From assembly GCA_017408685.1 (NCBI GenBank), contig JAFQUE010000029.1:1-46142 (forward strand): a DNA stretch of 46,142 bases. Direction: 5' to 3'. Numbering within the stretch: the stretch's first letter is position 1; the number at the start of each line of letters is the position of its first letter. The position numbers and the translations under genes were made by a program. Under the pieces are notes generated by a model that worked only from the letters and a program-made list of their open reading frames with translations, did no database searches and was not told the DNA's origin. Below, piece by piece: positions 29,185 through 37,096 of this stretch. Source of the DNA: Bacteroidaceae bacterium (lineage in GTDB: Bacteria; Bacteroidota; Bacteroidia; Bacteroidales; Bacteroidaceae).

Positions 29185-29257
29185 TAGGACTCGAACCTAC
29201 ACGTCGCTAAACACCAGATCCTAAGTCTGGCGCGTCTACCAATTTCGCCACAGGCGC
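29176..29257 (-). tRNA. tRNA-Leu (anticodon UAG)
   Basis: An 82-nt cloverleaf reads on the minus strand. The acceptor GCGCCTG (29251-29257) pairs with CAGGCGC (29177-29183), and the discriminator A is at 29176. The D-arm has GGTAGACGC, and the anticodon stem CCAGA/TCTGG holds the loop CTTAGGA with anticodon TAG. A variable arm suited to a class II tRNA and the T-arm GGTTCGAGTCC follow. The 3' CCA is not encoded. Confidence 0.95.
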
Positions 29258-29321
29258 GTGTCGTTGGCTCTTTTTTGTTGTAAGAAACGCATTATAGACG
29301 CTTGCTTTTTGTAAAGCAGTG

Positions 29322-29329
29322 CAAAGATA
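29322..29329 (-). promoter_or_regulatory. Probable -7 box for tRNA-Leu
   Basis: TATCTTTG on the minus strand lies about 65 bp upstream of the tRNA 5' end and 12 bp past the S41 peptidase stop. No clear -33 element is visible. Confidence 0.5.
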
Positions 29330-29340
29330 GTGTATTTTTT

Positions 29341-30390
29341 TTATTTTTCGGCATTTTCGTCGTTATTTTTTTTGTGGCAGTCGAGAATGTGCTTGCAGGC
29401 GGCATCAATCATTGTGTCGCGGCCGCGTTGCCAATCGTCGTCGGTAATGTGTACCGTCGTGTCGGGCTCGATGCCAAATTCTGTAATCCGCCCCTCTTTG
29501 TCGAGGATGGGGCAGGCCGAGAATCGCACTCCCCAGCCGTTGGGCAGGGTGCTGCTCAGAGGCATCCCGCTGCCGCCACCGGTCTTATCGCCCAAAATGA
29601 GCACGTGGGGAAGCTCGCGCATAAGCATTACAAAATGGTTGGCTGCGCTGAATACGCCGCGGTTGGTGAGCACCACGGTGGGGCGCAGCCATATTGCGCC
29701 GTTGCCGCGTTCAAGATACAGGGCGCGCGGCGTCGATAGGTCGCTGTGCCCCGTCCCTGTCTTGTGGCGGATGTATCCGCAGTGTGTTTTTTTGTCGGTA
29801 AAGTGTGTGGCAAGCTGCTCGGACGCGGTCAGGAGGCCGCCGCCGTTGTTGCGAATGTCTATAATGAGCCCTTTGCAGTGGGCGAGGCTCATCATCATTG
29901 CCGTGAGATTGCTGTCGCCGAACATTGATGAGAAGCTGCCAACGTAGGCATAGCCGATGGTGTCGGGCAGGGTGGTGTATATTATGCCATTGTTCACGCG
30001 GAATCTGTCGCCCAGATAGTTGCGTTGTATGCTGTCGCTGAAATTCAGCGGGTGGTGCAGTTTCCAATCCCAATAGTAGGTTGTGCCATACTCCGAGGTT
30101 AGATTGACGTGCCCGTCGCGCAGCTCGCCCAGCATCTCGCCCATAAGGTCGAAGAGGGCGCTGCCGGTGGTTATCTGCTCGGCCTTCGGGCGGTATTTGT
30201 GATAGACGGCGTCCCAATCGAGCCCAAAGACCTCGCTGCTGTAGTCGAAAAAGCAGTAGCGCTGGTCTATGGTGTTCCACAGAGCGTCGAAATTGCCCGT
30301 GAAGGAGTTGTCGAAGCTATCCTCCTCGATGCAACCGCCTACTGTCAGGGCCGCTGCGAGTGCAAGTATATGTATCAGAGTTTTTTTCAT
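29341..30390 (-). CDS. S41-family peptidase lipoprotein
   Basis: The 349-aa C-terminal-processing-type protease is predicted to be lipid-anchored in the envelope. The signal ends in LTVGGC, so Cys20 is the likely acylation site. The N-terminal helical domain contains FDALWNTIDQRYCFF and LRDGHVNL. No PDZ domain is obvious between residues 100 and 145. The protease domain has GLIIDIRNNGGG (about 175-185), the likely catalytic Ser248 in GVFSAAN and the candidate base Lys269 in GDKTGGGSG. It starts 2 bp after the DUF3316 stop, as the third gene of the parC operon. Confidence 0.9.
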   Translation of the reverse strand: MKKTLIHILALAAALTVGGCIEEDSFDNSFTGNFDALWNTIDQRYCFFDYSSEVFGLDWDAVYHKYRPKAEQITTGSALFDLMGEMLGELRDGHVNLTSEYGTTYYWDWKLHHPLNFSDSIQRNYLGDRFRVNNGIIYTTLPDTIGYAYVGSFSSMFGDSNLTAMMMSLAHCKGLIIDIRNNGGGLLTASEQLATHFTDKKTHCGYIRHKTGTGHSDLSTPRALYLERGNGAIWLRPTVVLTNRGVFSAANHFVMLMRELPHVLILGDKTGGGSGMPLSSTLPNGWGVRFSACPILDKEGRITEFGIEPDTTVHITDDDWQRGRDTMIDAACKHILDCHKKNNDENAEK

Positions 30391-30392
30391 TT

Positions 30393-31247
30393 TCAGTATG
30401 GGGCGTATGCCTTTATGGGGTCGTTGTTTTTTACTTTATATATTGTGCGGCTGAATCCCACGGCTATTGTGTGGCGGTACAGATGCGTGCGCAGGCTGTT
30501 GACGCGTGATTGGTACAGATGGGCAATGTAGGCCACGCGCAGTGTGTTGCGCCCGATGGGAAAATCGGCCGAGAGGGTGTGTCGCCACGAGGGGCTGTTG
30601 CCCGGATGGGCGAATTTTATTATGCCGCGCGTATCGCCGAGGCCGAAAATCTCGTAGTACGATTGTCCGAATCCCGGGGCGAACATTGCTCCTGCCAACG
30701 GAATATCTATCCGATAGTGTGCGGTGCTGTTGTACCGCTCGAAGGGCAGCCTGTAAATGACCATCGCCGAGGCTGCAAGCGCTGCGTGCAGTTTCAGCGA
30801 CACGGGGTTGTTGCCGTTTGAGGGGACGTAGAGTGCGCCGCCCCCGAGCTGTATCTGAGCGCCTGCGAGCAGTTGCAGCCGCTGCCCGAGGGGGAATGTG
30901 TGATAGCCGCTCCAAGAGCGGTCGGCCAAAAGACTTATTTGCGAGGTGCTGTGCAGCTTGGTAAAGCCTATTGTGGCGCTTGTCGCTGTGTGGAATTTCC
31001 AATCGTAGCGGCCCGTGTGCGCAAGGCGCATCGTCTCGTGGTGCAGGGTGTAGCCCGCACCCGTATAGTTGTATCCCGATAGATAGGTGTCGAGGTTGTT
31101 TAGGAGGCTCACACCGTGCAGGGTGCTGCGCACGCTCACGCGGTAGGGGTTTATCTTGCGGCCGTCCTCGGCCTCTTGTGCCACAAGCGCCGATGGCAGT
31201 AGCATCGGCGCAAGCAGCAACAGTAGTTGTATTATTTTAATTCTCAT
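30393..31247 (-). CDS. DUF3316 exported protein, probable beta-barrel
   Basis: The 284-aa product has a signal peptide (about 1-23, SALVAQ) followed by beta-strands with aromatic ends (YTGAGYTLHHETMRLAH, WSGYHTFPLGQRLQLLAGAQ, HTIAVGFSRTIYKVK). The pattern agrees with the Bacteroidetes DUF3316 family, and its function is unknown. The start overlaps the parC 3' end by 11 bp, and it is followed after 2 bp by the S41 peptidase gene. Why these envelope genes follow parC is not clear. Confidence 0.8.
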   Translation of the reverse strand: MRIKIIQLLLLLAPMLLPSALVAQEAEDGRKINPYRVSVRSTLHGVSLLNNLDTYLSGYNYTGAGYTLHHETMRLAHTGRYDWKFHTATSATIGFTKLHSTSQISLLADRSWSGYHTFPLGQRLQLLAGAQIQLGGGALYVPSNGNNPVSLKLHAALAASAMVIYRLPFERYNSTAHYRIDIPLAGAMFAPGFGQSYYEIFGLGDTRGIIKFAHPGNSPSWRHTLSADFPIGRNTLRVAYIAHLYQSRVNSLRTHLYRHTIAVGFSRTIYKVKNNDPIKAYAPY

Positions 31248-33912
31248 CGTCGTCGAAGAGGGTGGGTTGTTCGCTGTCGTCGTACGAGGGGTTCTCTGCC
31301 TCGCCCTCGTCCTCGGCTGTCGGTTCGACGGGAGGCGCGGGCACTCGCGTGGGTTCGAGCTCGATAATCTCGTCTATCGTATAGGTGGTGAGGCGTTTGC
31401 CGCGGGCCTTATAGCTCTTGACGGCTATAAATTCGTCGGCCTCGATGACCAGCGGCTCGCGGAAGGCGTCGTCGCCACCGAACATCACCTGTATGCGCGG
31501 GTAGGGGGTCTCGGAGAGCCATATTAGGCGATTCTCTTTGCTCTCGCCCAAGCAATTCTGTTTGCGCGCGCTTGCATCCAGTGTGAACCTTTTTATATAG
31601 GGGTAGCCCTGCTGCGAGGCGTCGTACAATGCGGCTGTCCACACTTTCGAGGGGTCGTACTTTTCTATTATAAGGATGTTGTCCTCGTAGTGGTTGTTAA
31701 GGTCGATGGGGCTCAGGTAAAAATCGCCATTGTCGAGCACGACGAGTATCTTGTCGTCGTTGTGAAATTCGCCTAAATAGTCGCCGTGGTTGTCGAAATT
31801 TATGCGCAGAATGTCGCGGTCGAACCATACTTGTCGGCCGCCCAGCGTCGAGCTTCCGTGGCGCTTCAGTGTGATGCGGTGCACCTCGTTCTTTGTCAGA
31901 ATGTTACCCATCGACTGTCGGCCCTTTATGGCAATGTCGCTAAAGTCGCGCTCGATGATTGTATTGCGCAGACGGGGGTTGGGGCGCAGCATCACTTTTA
32001 TTACCTCGGCTTCGCCGTTGGGGTTCGACGAGAAATATACCACTTTCGAGCCGGGGGCGCCTTGTGTAAGGTCGTACTCGCGGTCGCGGGTCATTCCCGT
32101 GGCGGCGAATCGCTTGATGTAGTAGATGCCTTTTGCGCCGTCGCGATAGACGACGTTGTATATTGTGCGCTTGTCGTTCTTCTTGAACACGTCAATGTGG
32201 ATAATGTTCTTGCCTACAAAGAGTTTTTCGCACACTTTCACTATTTTATATTTTCCGTCCTTGTAGAAGAGGATTACGTCGTCAATGTCCGAGCAGTTGT
32301 TTACAAACTCGTCCTTCTTGAGCGAGGTTCCGATGAATCCCTCGGCGCGGTTGATGTATAGTTTCTGGTTGGCCTCTACCACCTTCGCCGCCACAATTGT
32401 GTCGAGGTTGCGTATCTCGGTCAGACGCGGGTAGCGCTCGCCATATTTCTCTTTCAGTTTCAGATACCAGCGTTTGGTTACTGCCACCATATTCGAGAGC
32501 TCTTTGTCTATTGCGGCAATCTCGTCCTTGAGGCGTGCGATTAGCTCCTCGGCCTTCTCTTTGTTGAAGCGCAGGATGCGTGCCATCTTTATCTCCATCA
32601 GTCGCAAGAGGTCGTCGCGTGTAATCTCGCGCACAAAATTGGGCTTATAGGGTTCGAGGCGCAGGTCGATGTGTGCAAGCACCGTGTCCATATCTTTTGC
32701 CTGCTCAAATTCGCGGTCTTTGTATATGCGCTCCTCGATGAAAATGCTTTCGAGCGAGGCAAAATGCAGCTGTTCGAGCAGCTCGCCCTTGCGTATTTCG
32801 AGCTCGCGGCGCAGAAGCTCTTTTGTGTTATCGACCGAGCGGCGCAGAATCTCGCTGACGGTCAGGAACACAGGCGTGCGATTGTCAATGACGCAACAGC
32901 AGGGGGTGATGCTTATCTCGCAGTCGGTAAAGGCATAGAGTGCGTCGATTGTCTTGTCGGACGATACGCCGGGGGCCAGATGCACCAGAATCTCGACCTT
33001 GTCCGAGGTGTTGTCATCGACACGGCGCACCTTCATCTTGCCATTCTCGACGGCCTTTAGGATGGACTCGATAATCATCGGGGTGGTCTTTCCGTAGGGT
33101 ATCTCGGTGATTGCGAGGGTCTTATTGTCTTCGAGCTTCGATATTTTGGCTCTGATGCGCACGCGGCCCGTGCGGTCGCCATCGTGGTAGCGCGAGACGT
33201 CGATGCTGCCTCCTGTCTGAAAATCGGGGTAGAGGGTAAACTCCTCGCCGCTGAGATAGGCAACCGCGGCGTCGCACACCTCGCAGAAGTTGTGCGGCAG
33301 AATCCTCGACGAGAGGCCCACGGCAATGCCCTCGACGCCGTGAACCAGCAGCAGTGGGAATTTTACGGGCAGGGTGATGGGCTCTTTGTTGCGTCCGTCG
33401 TACGATAGTTTCCACTCGGTGGTCTTTGGGTTAAAGACAACGTCGTGGGCAAAGCGCGAGAGGCGTGCCTCGATGTATCGCGGAGCAGCAGCCGAGTCGC
33501 CCGTGAGAATGTTGCCCCAGTTGCCCTGACAGTCGATGAGAAAATCCTTCTGTCCCAACTGCACAAGCGCACCGCCGATGGATGCGTCGCCGTGAGGGTG
33601 ATACTGCATAGTGTGTCCCACCACATTGGCCACCTTGTTGTATCGGCCGTCGTCGAGCTCGCGCATTGCGTGCAGAATGCGTCGCTGCACGGGCTTAAGG
33701 CCGTCGTACAGATGGGGTACCGCACGCTCAAGAATTACGTACGATGCGTAGTCGAGGAACCAATTTTGGTACATTCCCGTGAGTTTGTGCGTGGGCGAGG
33801 CATCCTGTGGCGGAACGTAATTGCTGTGTCCGCCGGTACTCTCGTCGCCGGATAATTCCTCGTTGTTTATCTCCTCGATGCTCTCGTCATATTCTTCGTT
33901 ATTATCAATCAT
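31237..33912 (-). CDS. parC: DNA topoisomerase IV subunit A (GyrA/ParC family)
   Basis: This type IIA topoisomerase subunit cuts and rejoins DNA to decatenate chromosomes. The 891-aa product has an acidic N-terminal extension (1-35). The breakage-reunion domain follows, with GLKPVQRRILHAM, YHPHGDASI and the active-site Tyr146 in AAPRYIEARLS. A coiled-coil region (about 440-490) precedes a six-bladed C-terminal wrapping domain (about 520-830). The GyrA box (QRRGGKG-type) is not visible, so I prefer topoisomerase IV over gyrase. The C-terminus is again acidic. It is the first gene of the minus-strand operon, divergent from glyS. Confidence 0.9.
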   Translation of the reverse strand: MIDNNEEYDESIEEINNEELSGDESTGGHSNYVPPQDASPTHKLTGMYQNWFLDYASYVILERAVPHLYDGLKPVQRRILHAMRELDDGRYNKVANVVGHTMQYHPHGDASIGGALVQLGQKDFLIDCQGNWGNILTGDSAAAPRYIEARLSRFAHDVVFNPKTTEWKLSYDGRNKEPITLPVKFPLLLVHGVEGIAVGLSSRILPHNFCEVCDAAVAYLSGEEFTLYPDFQTGGSIDVSRYHDGDRTGRVRIRAKISKLEDNKTLAITEIPYGKTTPMIIESILKAVENGKMKVRRVDDNTSDKVEILVHLAPGVSSDKTIDALYAFTDCEISITPCCCVIDNRTPVFLTVSEILRRSVDNTKELLRRELEIRKGELLEQLHFASLESIFIEERIYKDREFEQAKDMDTVLAHIDLRLEPYKPNFVREITRDDLLRLMEIKMARILRFNKEKAEELIARLKDEIAAIDKELSNMVAVTKRWYLKLKEKYGERYPRLTEIRNLDTIVAAKVVEANQKLYINRAEGFIGTSLKKDEFVNNCSDIDDVILFYKDGKYKIVKVCEKLFVGKNIIHIDVFKKNDKRTIYNVVYRDGAKGIYYIKRFAATGMTRDREYDLTQGAPGSKVVYFSSNPNGEAEVIKVMLRPNPRLRNTIIERDFSDIAIKGRQSMGNILTKNEVHRITLKRHGSSTLGGRQVWFDRDILRINFDNHGDYLGEFHNDDKILVVLDNGDFYLSPIDLNNHYEDNILIIEKYDPSKVWTAALYDASQQGYPYIKRFTLDASARKQNCLGESKENRLIWLSETPYPRIQVMFGGDDAFREPLVIEADEFIAVKSYKARGKRLTTYTIDEIIELEPTRVPAPPVEPTAEDEGEAENPSYDDSEQPTLFDDDEN

Positions 33913-33934
33913 AAAAAAACTTTTTTAATCTGTA

Positions 33935-34075
33935 TAAGAAGCTGTTAGGGTAATTTATAATATGCCTGTTCTCCTCTTTTCCTTGATGAGTGGGGCGGCC
34001 TTTGACGTGCCCCCGAAAAGAAGGCCGTCTCGGCCGGGTAAGAAACAAGCCATAAAAACAGAGACAGCTTCTAAT
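33935..34075. mobile_element. MITE-like element between parC and glyS
   Basis: The ends are inverted: AGAAGCTGTT (33937-33946) against GACAGCTTCT (34063-34072), nine of ten bases complementary. Inside are GC-rich hairpins, with GGGGC at about 33992 pairing with GCCCC at about 34010 and GGCCG/CGGCC near 34023-34035. No ORF is present. The same ends bound a second element at 36317-36510. Confidence 0.55.
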
Positions 34076-34181
34076 AGTATTGTCCCTTTTTGCATATTTT
34101 ACCGCAAATTTAAGGTTTTTCCCAAAAAAAATGCTTTACTTTGCACAAAATTTATAATTTAATATACAAACAGTTACTATA
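34076..34181 (+). promoter_or_regulatory. glyS leader and weak promoter
   Basis: TTACTTTG (34136-34143) is one mismatch from TAnnTTTG and lies 38 bp before the glyS ATG. No clear -33 element is seen. The rest is AT-rich. Confidence 0.4.
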
Positions 34182-35723
34182 ATGGCTCAGGAAGATGTTT
34201 TTAAGAAAGTGGTAGCCCACTGCAAGGAGTACGGATTTGTGTTCCCGTCGAGCGATATTTACGATGGCCTCGGTGCGGTTTACGACTATGGTCAGATGGG
34301 TGTAGAGCTCAAGAATAACATAAAGAATTATTGGTGGCAGAGTATGGTGCTTCTGCACGATAATATCGTGGGAATAGACTCGGCTATATTTATGCACCCC
34401 ACAATATGGAAGGCCTCGGGACACGTCGATGCTTTCAACGACCCCCTCATCGACAATCGCGACTCGAAGAAGCGCTATCGCGCCGATGTTCTTATCGAGG
34501 AGCAGATTGCAAAGTACGAGGATAAGATGGAGAAAGAGGTCGCTAAGGCTGCCAAGCGTTTCGGCGAGTCGTTCAACCGCGAACTTTTTATGCAGACCAA
34601 TCCCAAAGTCCTTGCCGAGAAGGCCAAGCGCGATGCTCTGCAAGAGCGCTTCGCAAAGGCACTGAACGAGATGAACCTCGACGAACTTCGTCAGATTATC
34701 ATCGACGAGGAGATTGTTTGCCCCATTTCGGGTACACGCAATTGGACCGAGGTGCGTCAGTTTAACCTAATGTTCTCGACCGAGATGGGCTCGACGGCCG
34801 ACGGTGCAATGAAAGTCTATCTGCGCCCCGAGACTGCTCAGGGTATCTTCGTTAACTATCTGAACGTGCAAAAGACGGGTCGTATGCGCATCCCATTCGG
34901 AATTGCGCAGATTGGAAAGGCCTTCCGCAACGAGATTGTGGCACGTCAGTTTATCTTCCGTATGCGCGAATTTGAGCAGATGGAGATGCAATTCTTTGTG
35001 CGTCCCGGAAGCGAGCTCGAGTGGTTCAATAAATGGAAAGAGACACGATTGGCTTGGCACAAGGCGCTTGGATTCGGCGACGAGGCTTACCGCTTCCACG
35101 ACCACGAGAAGCTGGCCCACTATGCCAACGCCGCCACCGACATTGAATTCCGTATGCCTTTCGGATTCAAAGAGGTCGAGGGCATCCACTCGCGCACCAA
35201 TTTCGACCTTTCGCAGCACGAGAAATTCTCGGGCAAGAATATAAAATATTTCGACCCCGAGACCAACGAGAGCTACGTCCCCTACGTAATTGAGACCTCT
35301 ATCGGCGTTGACCGTATGTTCCTGAGTGTAATGTGCGCATCGTACTGCGAGGAGAAACTCGAGAATGGCGAGTCGCGCGTGGTACTGCGTCTGCCGGCAG
35401 CCCTTGCACCCGTGAAGCTGGCCGTGCTTCCCCTTGTCAAGAAAGATGGTCTGCCCGAGAAGGCTCGCGAGATAATGAACCAGCTGAAATTCAGCTTCAA
35501 CTGCTACTACGAGGAAAAAGACTCAATCGGCAAACGCTACCGTCGTATGGACGCAATCGGTACCCCCTATTGCGTTACCATCGACCACCAGACACTTGAG
35601 GATGGAATGGTTACACTGCGCGAGCGCGATACAATGGAGCAGCGCCGCGTGGCCATAAGTGACCTCGAAGGCATTATCCGCGACAATGTAACAATCACTT
35701 CGGTGCTTAAGAAACTCTCATAA
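34182..35723 (+). CDS. glyS: Glycyl-tRNA synthetase, single-chain type
   Basis: The enzyme attaches glycine to tRNA-Gly. The 513-aa product is the alpha2 (eukaryote/archaea-like) class II form rather than the alpha2beta2 enzyme. It begins with the GFVFPSSDIYDGLGAVYDYGQMG signature. Class II motif 2 lies around FRNEIVARQFIFRMREFEQMEMQFF, and motif 3 around YVIETSIGVDRMFL. The anticodon-binding domain covers about 395-513. The stop codon overlaps the start of the FKBP gene (TAATG), so the two are coupled. Confidence 0.97.
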   Translation: MAQEDVFKKVVAHCKEYGFVFPSSDIYDGLGAVYDYGQMGVELKNNIKNYWWQSMVLLHDNIVGIDSAIFMHPTIWKASGHVDAFNDPLIDNRDSKKRYRADVLIEEQIAKYEDKMEKEVAKAAKRFGESFNRELFMQTNPKVLAEKAKRDALQERFAKALNEMNLDELRQIIIDEEIVCPISGTRNWTEVRQFNLMFSTEMGSTADGAMKVYLRPETAQGIFVNYLNVQKTGRMRIPFGIAQIGKAFRNEIVARQFIFRMREFEQMEMQFFVRPGSELEWFNKWKETRLAWHKALGFGDEAYRFHDHEKLAHYANAATDIEFRMPFGFKEVEGIHSRTNFDLSQHEKFSGKNIKYFDPETNESYVPYVIETSIGVDRMFLSVMCASYCEEKLENGESRVVLRLPAALAPVKLAVLPLVKKDGLPEKAREIMNQLKFSFNCYYEEKDSIGKRYRRMDAIGTPYCVTIDHQTLEDGMVTLRERDTMEQRRVAISDLEGIIRDNVTITSVLKKLS

Positions 35724-36319
35724 TGAAGCTGTTGAACATAAAATCACTCATAATGATGCTTGTGGCCGCTGCGATGCTCGTTGCTTGCGACGAGACCGAC
35801 GAGGCGGGCGAGTTTGATAATTGGCAGGCTCGCAACGAGGCATTTATCGACTCGATAGCAAAGGTGGCACGTGCCAATGCCGGCGGCGATTGGAAAGTAT
35901 TCCTTGCCTACGGTCTGCCCGACACATTGCAGTGGGACAATAAATATTATGTCTATTGCAACGTAATCGAGGAGGGCGAGGGGCAAGAGTCGCCGATGTT
36001 CAACGACACGGTGCTTGTGAACTACCGCGGCCGACTAATCCCTACAAAGACTTACGAGCGCGGTTACATATTCGACGAGTCGTTTGTGGGCGCATTGGAC
36101 CCCGCTACCGACGTCCCCGTAAAGCTGAACCTTGCCGGCTGTGTGCGCGGCTGGACGACAGCAATGACACAAATGGTCAAGGGCGACGTGTGGCGCGTTT
36201 ATGTACCCTCGGAGCTTGGATACGGTGCAATGGGGCAGAGCGCAATTCCCGGCTACTCGACGCTTGTGTTCGAAATGAATTTGATTGACTTTGCCAGAAT
36301 AGGAACCCCTATTGAATAA
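35723..36319 (+). CDS. FKBP-type peptidyl-prolyl isomerase lipoprotein
   Basis: The 198-aa predicted lipoprotein has a signal ending AAAMLVACDET, with Cys22 as the likely lipid site. A helical N-terminal part is followed by an FKBP domain (about 85-195): VLVNYRGRL, GYIFDESF, VRGWTTAMTQMVKGDVWRVYVPSELGYG, then IPGYSTLVFEMNLIDF. Several core FKBP residues are kept, so isomerase activity is possible. It helps fold exported proteins. The TAA stop codon coincides with the first bases of the downstream MITE-like element. Confidence 0.92.
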   Translation: MKLLNIKSLIMMLVAAAMLVACDETDEAGEFDNWQARNEAFIDSIAKVARANAGGDWKVFLAYGLPDTLQWDNKYYVYCNVIEEGEGQESPMFNDTVLVNYRGRLIPTKTYERGYIFDESFVGALDPATDVPVKLNLAGCVRGWTTAMTQMVKGDVWRVYVPSELGYGAMGQSAIPGYSTLVFEMNLIDFARIGTPIE

Positions 36320-36510
36320 GAAGCTGTTTAAATTTATATCGCCGAGTTTTTATAGGTCAAAAACAGAATGTTTTATTATTTTTTTTCAGGGGCGTAGCGG
36401 GCTACGTAACCGAGAATAAAGAAAAACAGGTATTTTTGAGCATAAAAACGGCGAAATGACGGCTTCTAATATAAGAAAAACTTCTTTTGGAAATTAAAAC
36501 AGCTTCTAAT
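36317..36510. mobile_element. MITE-like element with nested inverted repeats
   Basis: The left end AGAAGCTGTT (36319-36328) is the perfect reverse complement of AACAGCTTCT (36498-36507). A second, inner right end (GCTTCTAAT, 36462-36470) is symmetric about the central hairpin CGTAG/CTACG (36393-36397/36402-36406). Intermediate arms CGCCG with TTTTTAT (from 36340) pair with ATAAAAACGGCG (36442-36453). No coding capacity is present. It shares ends with the 33935-34075 element, which suggests a non-autonomous mobile family. Confidence 0.65.
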
Positions 36511-36523
36511 AATTATCGGAATA

Positions 36524-36826
36524 ATGGAGACTAAGGAAGGACAGTTTCAGATTGAGCTGAAAGAGGATATTGCCGAGGGCGTTTATGCCAATCTTGCAGT
36601 GATTGCCCATTCGAGCTCGGAGTTTGTGTTGGACTTTGTGCGTATGATGCCCGGAGTGTCTAAGGCACAGGTAAAATCGCGCATCGTGATGACCCCCGAG
36701 CACGCCAAGCGTCTGATGTTCGCTCTTCAGGATAATCTGCGTCGCTACGAGGCGCAGTTTGGCGAGATTCGTCTGCACGACCAGCGTCCGCCGTATCCCA
36801 CGGGAGGCTTCAAGGGCGAGGCGTAA
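36524..36826 (+). CDS. DUF3467 protein
   Basis: The 100-aa cytosolic protein matches the DUF3467 pattern: FQIELKEDIAEGVYANLAVIAHSSSEFVLDFVRMMPG, then AQVKSRIVMTPEHAKRLMFALQDNLRRYE. Its function is unknown. In many Bacteroidetes this gene lies beside the rpoBC/str ribosomal region, so its presence about 4.9 kb before rpsL is consistent. Here a sulfatase and a lectin-like gene separate the two. Confidence 0.88.
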   Translation: METKEGQFQIELKEDIAEGVYANLAVIAHSSSEFVLDFVRMMPGVSKAQVKSRIVMTPEHAKRLMFALQDNLRRYEAQFGEIRLHDQRPPYPTGGFKGEA

Positions 36827-36857
36827 GGTACGTTATTAAGGACGCAAATATTATAGT

Positions 36858-36884
36858 CGGCTGCCACCCCATTGGTGGCAGCCG
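36858..36884 (+). terminator. Terminator-like hairpin after the DUF3467 gene
   Basis: An 11-bp perfect stem (36858-36868/36874-36884) has a 5-nt loop. The T-run after it is weak. Confidence 0.6.
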
Positions 36885-37033
36885 CCTAATTTGACGTTTA
36901 TGGGGGGCGCATCGCCGTGGGGTGTGCCGTAAAATGACTATACTCGGTGGGCGTCGGGCCGGGTACAAGGAAAGAGCCGTCAGTCGGCCCGACCTCTTTG
37001 CGAGCGGCAGCTTGTTAAGGATGCTTATATATT

Positions 37034-37072
37034 TAATCGGGCCGTTACGCATTGATGGTAACGGCCCGATTA
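37034..37072 (-). terminator. Terminator-like hairpin after the sulfatase gene
   Basis: A 15-bp perfect stem (37034-37048/37058-37072) has a 9-nt loop and lies 25 bp past the sulfatase stop on the minus strand. The downstream tract is AT-rich but not a pure T-run. Confidence 0.6.
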
Positions 37073-37096
37073 GGGGTCTGTGCACGCGGGGCGCTA

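Larger units (their letters stand above)
36827..37096. other. Intergenic region with several hairpins
   Basis: There is no gene here. Hairpins lie at 36858-36884, 36953-36961/36985-36993 (9-bp perfect arms GTCGGGCCG/CGGCCCGAC) and 37034-37072. The last two share the motif CGGGCC. They separate the DUF3467 gene from the convergent sulfatase gene. Confidence 0.6.
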
